DNA of 64,000 nucleotides from Hypomesus transpacificus (lineage: Eukaryota > Chordata > Actinopteri > Osmeriformes > Osmeridae). The stretch covers positions 3,291,168 to 3,355,167 of the forward strand of contig NC_061065.1 in NCBI RefSeq assembly GCF_021917145.1, given 5' to 3'. Shown here one piece after another: positions 48,851-59,917 of this stretch. The position numbers were made by a program, and so were the translations under genes. The stretch's first letter is position 1; each line of letters starts with the position of its first letter. The notes below the pieces were generated by a model, which saw only the letters and a list, made by a program, of their open reading frames with translations, searched no databases and was not told where the DNA came from.

Positions 48851-49866
48851 CGTTGGTCATAACGTAACCATCTTAATTCCGAACTGATATTTTCGTTTGT
48901 GTGTCATTCTTGCATTTGAGCGAAGTAATACATTATAGTCATAAATAATTTGGGGATGTAGCTACTGAAACAACATCTAAACTGGATCCAGCCTATCCAA
49001 GCACCAGCTAGAAAATGTTCCTCGCGGACGTCACCGCTCGTGACGTGAACCCTGTTGTTGAGTGAAGAAGTCGTTGAGAGACAGCAACACTTTTTGATCC
49101 CGCATCCTTCATTTATAGCTATAATACCGTTTGATAATCAATTCGTGTAGATGTATCTTAAACTTAACTTTTAGTGTTGATAGTTTAGTACTTTGTTTTT
49201 GTGTTTTTAATAGTATTTTTTTGTGTAGTTGGCTAGTTTAGAGTAATTTAGCGCACTCCTGTGAACGTGGGCCACCCGAAGGACAGAATTTGAGGTACAG
49301 TAATGTTTTAATACAAACTTTAGCACTACTATCTAGCTTATGTATTTGTATGTTTATCCAACGTGAAATAGCCATATTGAAAATTAATGTATATACATTT
49401 CTAGCCAATTTGAGTTGGCACTAGTTTTGTAAGTCGGCTAAATCGAGACGTCGTACAGTACAGTATCATCTTAATTTGTACAGTAGTTAACAATGTTCTC
49501 GATAGCACTAACTAGCTAGCTTTAAATCGGATGCCTATTGGTGTCGTCTCTTTAAGGATACAGAAAATACATAACAGCTGAAGCTACTTTTGGACCGGTG
49601 AAGGCTAGTCAAGTAGCGTTAGCTCTACTGTACTATAGAGTAGCAATTGCTAGCTTAAGCTACTTTTGGACAGTTAGACTATAGCTACAATAAACCAAGA
49701 CGTTTTGCAAGAAAAGTAGCATAATGATATACGTCGGACAAATGTTCACGATGAGTAAATGAAGGAAAGTTGATTAGCACTAGCTAGATGGTTGTAAATA
49801 TCTGGATACTGAAGGTCAGGGAAGCTTTCCGTTTCACTTGTTACGGTCCTAAAAATAACTCCAGGA

Positions 49867-51165
49867 GCATATGGATAAAATATATGGAAGCAAATCGTGA
49901 CCAAAATTCAAATGAAAATGCATTTCCAGAAAAGCATTTTCATTTTAAGAATGTGGCTGCATTATTTGACTCATAAATGAAATTAGTAATCAATCATCCT
50001 ATTTGCATTTTAATTTTCTTCCTTAAGTAAATAGTTTTCGATGGACTCGAACGGGATGTGGATGGTTGGTCGTCCCCGTCCCATTTGAGGCTCCACAGCA
50101 TCCAGCCGTTCCAGGACTGAAGAGAGGTTTACTATGGCAACCTCATTAATGTGTACGTCTGTGACGGCAGAGTATGCAGCCAAGCTCTCTGTGACTTGTT
50201 CTACTCGGTCACGGGCATCAGACTCAGATATATTATTAGTTTCTACCAGCTCAGCTAATTATATCAGTGTCTGCACAATTTGAGGGAGCGCCATGATCTG
50301 TGATGCGTCCTCTAAAGACCCGGCAATTCAATCAATTTCCCGGCACATTTGCCATGTAATGCAATGCGTATGTGCACACCGCACCCTACCGAACAAGATG
50401 GGTAGCTCGGTCAGCAGGGAGCTGAAGAAGAGCGGCTACTGACGTCACTCTACTGCGCCGCTCAGAATGCATTTTCGTTTTCGAATTATGGGCAGTTCTT
50501 TGCGGGCAGAACATGAAAATGAAAATGCAATGTCCGCTCTGTTTTTTTTGTTGATTATGGCATAACATGTGCAGTCTTGATGAAGAAAATGCAAATGCAA
50601 ATAGGATGATTGATTACTAATTTTATTTATGAGTCAAATAATGCAGCCACATTCTTAAAATGAAAATGCATTTCTGGAAATGCATTTGAATTTGAATTGT
50701 GGTCACGATTTTGCAGCCACGTTCTGAAAATGAAAATGCATTTCTGGTAATGCATTTGAATTTGAATTGTGGTCACGATTTTGCAGCCACGTTCTTGAAA
50801 ATGAAAATGCATTTCTGGAAATGCATTTTCATTTGAATTGTGGTCACGATTTTGCAGCCACGTTCTTAAAATGAAAATGCATTCCTGGAAATGCATTTTC
50901 ATTTTAAAATTTTACATTTCAAATTGAATTTTGGTATCTATTTGCTGGGGCATATTTTGAAAATTAAATTTCAAATGTCTTTTTCGTTTTCATTTTAATT
51001 AAGTGAAAGAATGAGCAGTCTTAAGGAAGAAAATTAAAATGCAAATAGGATGATTGATTACTAATTTCATTTATGAGTCAAAAAATGCAGCCACATTCTT
51101 AAAATGAAAATGCATTTCTGGACACGCATTTTCATTTGAATTTTGGTCACGATTTGCTTCCATAA
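49867..51165. repeat. Inverted and tandem cluster around a decayed exon
   Basis: A block at about 49867-50036 recurs inverted at about 50580-50710. There it expands into four tandem units of about 70 bp (starting GCAGCCAC at 50643, 50713, 50783 and 50854) with AATGAAAATGCATTTC cores, and again singly at 51010-51165. The periodic minus-strand frame (NAFPEMHFHF) is a by-product of the repeat. Confidence 0.75.
50030..50294 (-). pseudogene. Decayed first exon of a transposon protein
   Basis: From the ATG at 50294 the frame reads MALPQIVQTLI, a stop, then LAELVETNNISESDARDRVE, a hydrophilic helical stretch and GRGRPTIHIPFESIENYLL before the repeat begins. The RGRP...I..E.IE pattern resembles the segment before the helix-turn-helix in integrase-type proteins of fish transposons; this is from memory. 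One in-frame stop and no downstream domains mark it as dead. Confidence 0.5.
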
Positions 51166-51224
51166 AAATACAATTCCACTTATTGTTCTTTGCATTTGAT
51201 CTGTTGTCTAACTGTACAGTAGGA

Positions 51225-52865
51225 GCTAAATCTTTTTTTGCGTCATGGACGTCCATAGACTGACGGCGATGGCTGCTGATCTTTGCATGGATGGACGGAC
51301 GGCGATGCTGTTCAGAGTGCCGTCCATAGAGGGAGCATATATTTTGGACGGCGCTGTTCAGAGTGCCGTCCATAGAGGGAGCATATATTTTGGACGGCGT
51401 CATAGCCGTCCATATGGACGGCGATGCTGTTCAGAGTGCCGTCCATAGAGGGAGCATATATTTTGGACGGCGATGGATTAGCAGGGACGTCCGTCGTTAG
51501 GGGGAGCATAGATCATGGACGGCGTCATAGCCGTCCATATGGACGTCCATAGAATGACGGCGATGGCTGCTGATCTTACGGACGGCGATGCTGTTCAAAG
51601 TGCCGTCCATAGAGGGAGCTTATATTTTGGACGGCGATGGATTGCATGTTTAGCAGGCTGTTGAGCTAACAGAACTGCCGAAGGCTACCATAGCATGTAG
51701 CTAGCTACATTAACTTTGGATGACTCAATCTTTTGTCAAGTTAATTTGTATGAATTGCATGTTAGTGTAGGCCATATATTTACGCCTTTATTATTTTTTT
51801 TACATAATCAGCAGTATAATCTCATGACTATATAGACTTGAAAAACAATATGTTATGGTTTGGGTTTGCCTAGATATAGGCTACATATATTTTAATTATT
51901 TCGAGAATTGTTAATAAAGACTCATTTAAAATTTAAAAATTTGGAGTGTTAGGCCTATAGGCTATTACGTTTTGCATTTGTCTCCGCTCAAAGTGGTTCG
52001 TGCGCAACATTGGAGCTACTGACTGGTGGCTCCAAATCCACCCATAAAACACTTTAAACTGACGGTTTAAAAGACCTAAATGGCAATGTATTTCATAGGG
52101 TCATAACACAATGTTAAAATTTTAAATGAGTCTTTATTAACAATTCTCGAAATAATTAAAATATATGTAGCCTATATCTAGGCAAACCCAAACCATAACA
52201 TATTGTTTTTCAAGTCTATATTGTCATGAGATTATACTGCTGATTATGTAAAAAAAAAAAAAAAGGCGTAAATATATGGCCTACACTAACATGCAATTCA
52301 TACAAATTAACTTGACAAAAGATTGAATCATCCAAAGTTAATGTAGCTAGCTACATGCTATGGTAGCCTTCGGCAGTTCTGTTAGCTCAACAGCCTGCTA
52401 AACATGCAATCCATCGCCGTCCAAAATATAAGCTCCCTCTATGGACGGCACTTTGAACAGCATCGCCGTCCGTAAGATCAGCAGCCATCGCCGTCATTCT
52501 ATGGACGTCCATATGGACGGCTATGACGCCGTCCATGATCTATGCTCCCCCTAACGACGGACGTCCCTGCTAATCCATCGCCGTCCAAAATATATGCTCC
52601 CTCTATGGACGGCACTCTGAACAGCATCGCCGTCCATATGGACGGGTATGACGCCGTCCAAAATATATGCTCCCTCTATGGACGGCACTCTGAACAGCAT
52701 CGCCGTCCATATGGACGGCTATGACGCCGTCCAAAATATATGCTCCCTCTATGGACGGCACTCTGAACAGCATCGCCGTCCGTCCATCCATGCAAAGATC
52801 AGCAGCCATCGCCGTCAGTCTATGGACGTCCAAATGGACGTCCATGACGCAAAAAAAGATTTAGC
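51225..52865. repeat. Giant palindrome, arms over 700 bp, 182-bp spacer
   Basis: Left arm about 51225-51934, right arm about 52117-52865, nearly identical in inverse orientation: GCTAAATCTTTTTTTGCGTC opens one and its complement closes the other; GGTTTGGGTTTGCCTAGATA near 51850 faces its complement near 52180. The outer part of each arm is a minisatellite of GCCGTCCATAGAGGGAGC and GGACGGCG blocks; the right arm is about 39 bp longer. The repeated open frames follow the minisatellite and are not genes. Confidence 0.9.
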
Positions 52866-53876
52866 TGCCTCTCTAACTGTAGCTAATTCATGTTGCAGGT
52901 GTTGATTCCGGACGAACTGGTGGAGGACGATTAGGAGGAGTAGGGAGGGAATGAGGAGGGGTTGACACAATTAAAATATAAGAAAATAATTCAGGCTTTT
53001 AAAATGTATTTGAATAAAGTGTTTGTTTATACTATAAATCTTGTTTTTTCTTCTACAAGCATACACATAATAAGTTACAATACACAATACTTAGCAGCAG
53101 CCTGTTATACTTAAAGTTGATTTTAAAAAATAAAGATGTCAAATTACCTTGTTGAGTTTAAGTGAATACATTCAGTTTAGTTTTGCACTATAGGCTAATA
53201 TGCATTTTATACTTTGTATACAACAAATATCCATTAAATCCATAAATGTGACTATAAATTAAGGTTGAGAAATTGATTCTGCATTTGGTATGCGAAAGTT
53301 ATCAGGACGTCGCAAGGGAACGTCCCCATGACGTCACAGACAAACGTCATCTGAACGTCCCCTAAATGTTATGAGGACGTTACATGGACGTCCCGGCGAC
53401 GTTTGTCTGCGACGTGCGACTTTCAGGGGACCCTACAAAAAACGTCCTGGGGACATTCCCTTGCGACGTCCTGATAACATTCGGGGACGTTCAGGGGACG
53501 TCCTGGGGACGTCATTTTGTTAGCTGGGGTAGGCCTACATTTGATTGCTCGTAGATTGCTATCTTGTTTGCTGTAAAAGCCGTGTTTCTCCATGGATGAA
53601 GCACAAATGGACAAAAAACTGAGGTGGATACACACCTTGGATGTTTTAACAAGTCGTGACGACAGTACCGTAACAGTCCCTCATCCATCCCGTCTGACAG
53701 AGTGGCTAGATGTCATGGCATATACTTACTTGCATAGTAACAAAATAGGTAGCCTACAGTATTGTTGAAGAAACACAGCAGCGTTATGTTTTTGAAGGCA
53801 GCAGTAGAGCCCAGTCAGAGTGTCAATTAAGCTAAACATACAGCATTGGTAACGCTGAGGGAAAGTGGAGTCTTTG

Positions 53877-54075
53877 ACATTTACTCATTTAGCAGACGCT
53901 TTCATCCAAAGCGACTTCCAAGAGAGAGCTTTACAAAGTGCATTGGTCACTGATAATAGCAACAAGATAGCCCCAAAAACATTGCGGAAAGCCAAAACAT
54001 GAAGCACATATTGTGAACAACCAAAATAAGTGCCAAAGGGAAGAACCATAGAGCATGTAGTTAAGCAAGTTACAA
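53877..54075 (-). repeat. Dispersed repeat, copy 2 (SINE-like)
   Basis: Reverse-complement relative of 36-242, about 85-90% similar by eye, with the same CATTTAGCAGACGCTTTCAT end. No box A or B is obvious. Confidence 0.7.
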
Positions 54076-54659
54076 TACATTAGCTACAATACATTGAGAC
54101 AGTCGGCAGCCGAGTTAGGGAAGTCATGTAGCCATGCAGCAGCTATTCATTCAGTGGAAGGTAAAAATATAATACTACATAGGCTATGCACAGCACTTGA
54201 CAATGTAATTTAATACGTTCATGCTTACTGTCTTTATCTATCCACCTACTATTAACATTACCATTAATAATAGCAATATTGATAGTGATGTCATTATTGC
54301 ATTATTGCGTAGCACAGATAAAGCTCTGGATAGGATACAGCTCGGTTGGCTTTTTTTTTAAGAAATGGAAAGAGCAAACATACACTTTCTTTGGAGGGTG
54401 TAGTTTCAAAGCTGCAAGCCACTAGCCTGACGTTGTCATACTCATAATTCTAGTCAGAATATGAGTCTGAAAACTCTCCGTTGGGCTGTGACTACGGGGC
54501 GTGTTTCAACCGAACAGAGCAACGTAATATGTTGTTTGTTGAAAACGAATTCAACCGAAGCGCTCTTTCGTGACGTTGTTGATTACGTTACTGTTGATCA
54601 TCTGTCCATCATCGTATAAAGCCCGCCCTGGCAATTTCATTGGTCCGTCCCGATTCTGG

Positions 54660-55937
54660 TTTTCTCCCAAGCCCCCACCTCTCGGCTTGAGGCAACAGCC
54701 CCGGTGGATGTAGGTGGTATTGCATTTCCGATTTTCTACCCGACTCGTTCGGTCGTTTTTATTCTATTAACTCCAGTCAACATATCTAAAACTATCTCCC
54801 CCAAAACTTTTTGTTCGATTCTCGAACCTGGCTCATACTACTAGCTTTTTCATAGAATAATTTTTCCTGATTTTTGCTAAGTTTGAAACCAATCCGAAAT
54901 GGGTAAACTAGCAGCCCATTTATTTGCTTACGTCAAGAAAAGTTGCCTGGAAACGTGTTCGCGGATACGAACAGGGGACGCGCACAAAAGGGAACATCAG
55001 CAAATCGCTGATTTACCTGAGCTGAATGAGAACAAGGAGAAAGGGCTTGATAATCTACAGTTGCCTGCCTTTATTGTAGCACGTTTTACAAATGGTTGCA
55101 CACATACATTTGTTACACATACACAGACGGTTGTTTGTAGAGTTTATGTCCGTTATTTTAAAGCAGATTTAACCATTTCGTAATGAACAAATTATTATGC
55201 TCACGGCATGACAAACGTAATTATAGCATCATATAATTAGTTGTAATATCGTGGCATGTTACGGCGTCATTATTGATTGTTGACATGTTATTCTGGAGCA
55301 AGGACGAATATGAATAATATGTCTGATAGCCACAATATGGTTGTTATATTGTTAACTTTGTCAACACTACAACGATGGCATTAACAATAAGCTAGTAATA
55401 GTAAACACACTCATCATCATTATAATAGTAACATAGGTAGGCTATACAGGCTTAATTTAGCTTGCTTTGCAAAGCTAGAACAACGACAGAGCCAGATATA
55501 TAAGTTTACAGTTTATTTATCCAACACAATACAGCAGTCAAACTATAAACACGAAGCAAAAAGAACAGCGTATAGGCCCTGCACGTATAATACTACAGTA
55601 CTAATTGTATTGATCTTCGTAACGTTTACATGCATCTGCTTCTTGATCGGGCTTGTACCACATTCTGACAGTTTTCTGCTATGCCTTAGCTCCAGCTTAC
55701 AAGCTCGCGAGTGGTTGTCGCAAAGTATGACGTATACAGCTAGTTGCAAGAATGCACGAGTTTCGGAGCTAGGAATAAGCTTCTGCGCAAGACCGGACGA
55801 GTCGGTCTGGAAAGATGGCGCGGTCCATTTAGCGCTCTCGCTTGCCTCACTGCGCCACTGAGTACTTTTCATAGAAATGAATGGGGACGCCATCTTGGAA
55901 GACAGAAGTAGCTGTCTCTAGTTATATTAACTCTATG
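54660..55937. repeat. Tandem duplicated unit, copy 1
   Basis: Starts TTTTCTCCCAAGCCCCCACC and ends GTTATATTAACTCTATG, abutting copy 2. Contains a 94-codon frame (54899, MGKLAAHLFAYVKKSCLE) with no recognised domain, and near its end GACGCCATCTTGG, a YY1-like site, next to TTTTCATAGAAATGAATGGG. Biological identity unknown. Confidence 0.7.
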
Positions 55938-57579
55938 TTTTCTCCAAGCCCCCACCCCTCGCCCCTCGGCTTGAAGCAACGGCCCCGGTGGATGTAGGTG
56001 GTATTGCATTACGGTTAGGTTCCTGACTCTTCCGGTCGTTTTTATTCTATTAACTCCAGTCAACATTTACAAAACTATCTCCCCCAATAATTTTAGTTTG
56101 ATTCTCAAACCTGGCTCATACTACTAGCTTTTTCATAGAATAATTTTTCCAGATTTTTGCTAAGTTTTAGACCAATCCGAAATGGGTAAACTAGCACCCC
56201 ATTTATTTGCTTACCTCAATAAAAGTTGCCTGCAAATGTGCTCGCGGATACTAACAGGGCACGAGCACAAAAGTTCACATTGGCCGATAGCCGATTTACC
56301 TTGCTGAATGAGCCATAGACTTATATTGAATGAGCACAGGGAGAAATGGCTTGAGTTGCCTGCCTTGTTGTAGCAAGTTCAGCAAATCGTTGTCACACAT
56401 ACATGAAACGTTGTTAATATAGTTTATTCCCGTTATTTTAAAACGGATTTGATTTTTTGTAAAAAATTTCATGACATGATGGCAAATATATTATGTTAAG
56501 CGCGAGCATAGATTGTTGACATGTCTATCTGGAGCAAAGACGAAGATTAATACTTTAACTGTTAACCACAATAGGAAATGATATATTTTTAAATAATATT
56601 AGTCTTGCCTTCAGAAGATTTTGTTAAACACACACATTATTCTTTTTTTGATCGTGCCAGACTGATTTTGTGGGACAATGAAGGTCCTCAGTAGCTATGT
56701 TTCACCCCAACTTACATCTGATGGTAACGTCATGTAGCCTATATGGTTCTATGAATATGCCCGTTTCAAAGGCAAATGTTCAAACAAGTATATTTTAGAC
56801 ACACTTCTCGAGCTTTTATTTATTACATTATTAACATGTCTTGTTAGATCACGTTATATCCATTAATAGACGTTTGGTTTTCTTGGTTGAACATATAAAA
56901 CACAGGTCGCATTTCGACACTGAAGTGAAATTGAAGGCAGTGTGAATTTCGTGGCATTTTGTTTGAATATAAAGTTGACAGTAAGCTATGGTAAGTCTGC
57001 ATTATGGAAGAGTTCGGTTACCAAAATAACTAAGCTTTTTTTGCCTGGCGAGAACAACGACGGAGCTGTTCATGTTAACAGTTCATTTCATCCGATACAA
57101 TGCGTTGGAAATCATACTCATATCACGAAGAAAAAAAGCAACATATGTGATGAGTTCCATCTAGAATAGCCCTATATTTAGCCCTATAGCCTATTTCTAA
57201 AAAACAAGTAGAAGGAATACTATACAGTGACAGAATACATTTCCGTTAAGTTTGCATCATGTCTCTGATTCTTATCGGACTTTCTGCCCATAGATTCTGC
57301 CTTAGCTCACACGCTCGTAACCATATAAATCTATGCTCGCGACTGGTTGTCGCAAAGTATGACGTGTACAGCTAGTTGCAAGCGTGCACGAGGTCTCGGA
57401 GCTAGGGAAAAAAAGAGCCAGTTTAAAGCTAGACCAGAAGACACGGAAGTGGAAATATGGCCGTGCCCGGTCTCGCGCTCTCGCTTGCCTTACTGTGCCA
57501 CTGAGCACTTTTCATAGAAATGAATAGGGACGCCATCTTGGAAGACAAAAGTAGCTTACTCTAGTTATATTAACTCCAT
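55938..57579. repeat. Tandem duplicated unit, copy 2
   Basis: Same start (TTTTCTCCAAGCCCCCACC) and end (GTTATATTAACTCCATG) as copy 1, with a longer middle (1642 against 1278 bp). The MGKL frame is present but broken soon after the start. The conserved ends include GTTGTCGCAAAGTATGACG and GACGCCATCTTGG. Confidence 0.7.
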
Positions 57580-57920
57580 GCATCCGATGCATCCTCGATA
57601 AAAGGGGCGGATCAGGAACATTTCCGGGTATTTTTGGCGTTCTTGGTGACTTGTGTTCTTTGGATTGGAACCGTACTTGGGCAATAAAAGATGACGTCAA
57701 ACGAGTTCGCAAGAACACAACAACGGAAAAAAATGTGGATTGATAAACAGCCAGTGTCTATCAGACAAGTTCTTGAGCCGTTTCCGCTCTACTTCCTGAA
57801 CTGCTCCCCTATATGCAATCCACTTACGTTCTGGCGGGCTGGGTTTGTTTTACTAGCTAGATCAGTTGTGCCGACAAAGCACTGATATCGCAGTGACAAA
57901 GAGGATATAAAATTTACAAC

Positions 57921-57994
57921 ATGAAGAAAAGTGGTTCGGGAACGACATGTGCGGTAGTTAGTTGCAAACACTCAAGAAAGCACCTGAACGAGTG
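57921..57994 (+). pseudogene. THAP-like first exon of a transposon gene
   Basis: ATG opens MKKSGSGTTCAVVSCKHSRK then HLNEW and a GTAAGA donor. The TTCAVV.C pattern resembles the start of fish-specific THAP-like zinc fingers (first two metal cysteines), from memory. The next exon was not found; a PIF/Harbinger element begins 55 bp downstream. Confidence 0.45.
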
Positions 57995-58049
57995 GTAAGA
58001 TAGAGTGCTACGACCAGTTTTAAAACCTAGAATCGCCTCTAGCCTGTTA

Positions 58050-59914
58050 CGGTGCGTTCACACTGCAGACTTTTTTACCGCTCAGCACCGCCGGCCTTCC
58101 CACAGTGCACCACGCTCGGGGGCGTGTCAGACAGATTAATTCAGAGCTGTAGTTCTCTCAAATCACTGTTGTAGTTCGTATAATGTCATGGCAAATGTGC
58201 AGACAAAATACAACTTTCACACCCATTAACAGGGCTCTCAAGTTTTGAAGACAGGCAACAGTGACATTCCCCCCACCCCCGTCAGGGGGTCAAAATTAAT
58301 TAATTATTTGCTTTTTACCTGACATCTTTGAAAGGCAGCAACGATTAATGCATCCATGGCCAGGATATAATAATAAAATATGACATTATATTAAAAGTTA
58401 AAGGAACTGATTACATTCCTCACTGGGTTCAATCCTACCACCTCTGACATCCCAAGCGCCCCACTACCAACTACGCCAACGAAAAAGTAGAAAACAAATG
58501 ATGCGGGTGGCCTTTTAGTTACCTGACGAGTGAGTTTCACCGATACAAACCGGCTACATCTATGAACTACTTTTTCTGAGCAGGTGTTGTCAGTGAACAG
58601 GCTGTAAAACTGTTGGTTAAAGAGACTCGTGAAAATCTGATGCTAATTATCTGGGAAACATTTTTTAACAGCAGTCAAGTTGTCATTGTTTGTGTCAAAC
58701 AAGTTGTGAATTTGTTGTAACATTAAAACAGGAGATCATGACTGTGCTCAAAATGCTCGAGCTCCAGCGGTTTGCTTTGTAGGTGAACAAAACTTTCGGA
58801 AGACGTAGCAGAATCCCGAAAAAATTACAGGATATGCTTTTTTTCCATTGGTTGTTGCATCAAATCTTACCCAGATACAATGGTGCTATTTTCCGATTGG
58901 CTATTGTATAGACCCTTTCTTTTTTTTGATTTGCTGATAAGTGGCAGGCTCGACTAAGAACTCCAGGGGAGACGCGCTTGACTGCCGGTTCCATAGTGAG
59001 AGTGGGGCGGCCAGAGGAATTTTGGTTGGGTGGTGCGGCATATTAAATATATTATAAAAAAAAAAATTCGGCGTGAGAAATACAATGTGTGGCGGGAGGG
59101 CGTGACTAAAGACTGAAATGAGTGACTGTCACTCTCAATGCGTGACACTTGAGAGCCCTGCAAGCAAAAATCCGACACGCATTCTAGATCTGACATGATC
59201 TTATCTACAGCACACAATAAGTTATCTTTTTCCACACTTTTTTTAGGCCGAGTGAAAGATTAAATGCCACCCGCACTATGGAACGGGTCTTGTTCCGGTT
59301 GGAAAAAAAGATGCATCAGACATAAACGTTGACCTTTTATTATATTACTCGAAATCTCTGCAAATCAATCGCTAGATTATGACTTGCCACTACACATTCA
59401 CTGTATGGATAGCGAGTGGCTGCCAGCCAGCATTTCAGCGTTGAATGTCAATCGTGTGCCGGGTGAGCTAGCTAGACTGTGCAGCTAGCACAGAAGAAAG
59501 TTACGTAATGTGAAGAAACTGAATTAAAGTACAAAATACAACACACCAGGGACGCCGACAACCTCAGCAACCCTGCGCCAGGCATCATTTTTTTTGTTTA
59601 TGTCTCTGTAATCGAACATAGACGTATCATACAATACTGGGTATGAAGACACACAAACGATGAGTTGCTCTTCCATCTTGACATTGTCAAACCTAGAAAT
59701 GTTTACCATGACAAACAGTTGCTACGTTACAAGAAACAAGAAACCAACCCGTTTTCACTCTCCTCATTTACATAAAGTTGAGAAAAATCCTACTTTCGCC
59801 GCCCCTCTTGCCTTCCCACAATGCCCTACGCGGGTGTCAACGCCTGGTTACATTGAAAATGATTTGGAAGTCGACGCCCCGCTCTGCCCGCCCCGCTGCA
59901 GTGTGAACGCACCG
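58050..59914 (-). mobile_element. PIF/Harbinger transposon with MADF exon
   Basis: Perfect 19-bp inverted ends CGGTGCGTTCACACTGCAG and its complement, flanked by TTA on both sides (58047-58049 and 59915-59917), the known PIF/Harbinger target duplication. The minus strand encodes a MADF/Myb-like exon at 59524-59709. No DDE transposase is seen, so it is an internally deleted copy of 1865 bp. Confidence 0.85.
59524..59709 (-). pseudogene. MADF (Myb/SANT-like) exon of a Harbinger element
   Basis: MEEQLIVCVSSYPVLYD, then DINKKNDAWRRVAEVVGVPG before a GTGTGTTG possible donor. The pattern of L/I-I-x3-V-x3-P-x-LYD and AW-x2-V/I-A is that of MADF domains, which serve as the DNA-binding accessory protein of PIF/Harbinger elements. 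No further exons are recognised. Confidence 0.6.
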
Positions 59915-59917
59915 TTA

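Larger units (their letters stand above)
48189..53528. mobile_element. Large composite transposon-like element, unclassified
   Basis: The left edge CCCAGCTAACAA and the right edge TTGTTAGCTGGG are exact complements, and both terminal zones are packed with ACGTCC/GGACGT motifs (48200-48850 and 53300-53515). Between them lie a tandem array, a decayed coding exon, a 70-bp repeat cluster and a giant palindrome. No target-site duplication could be fixed. The size is 5.3 kb if the two edges belong to one element. No transposase with a catalytic motif is seen, so it would be non-autonomous. Confidence 0.6.

Noticed and set aside
51071..52905. Several repeated open frames reading SKIYAPSMDG and similar
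   Set aside because: They occur in both arms and both strands of the palindrome and follow the minisatellite period, so they are by-products of the repeat.
54899..55183. 94-codon MGKLAAHLF frame as a host gene
   Set aside because: The second tandem copy has the same start but is soon broken, and no splice partner or known domain was found; kept only as part of the repeat unit.
55543..55893. 116-codon minus-strand frame
   Set aside because: It spans the conserved end of the tandem unit; the matching region of copy 2 does not keep the frame open.
58421..58489. Possible tRNA-like sequence on the minus strand
   Set aside because: The box A-like and box B-like parts are in opposite orientations (CGTAGTTGGTAG with GGATTGAACCC), so it cannot be a tRNA.
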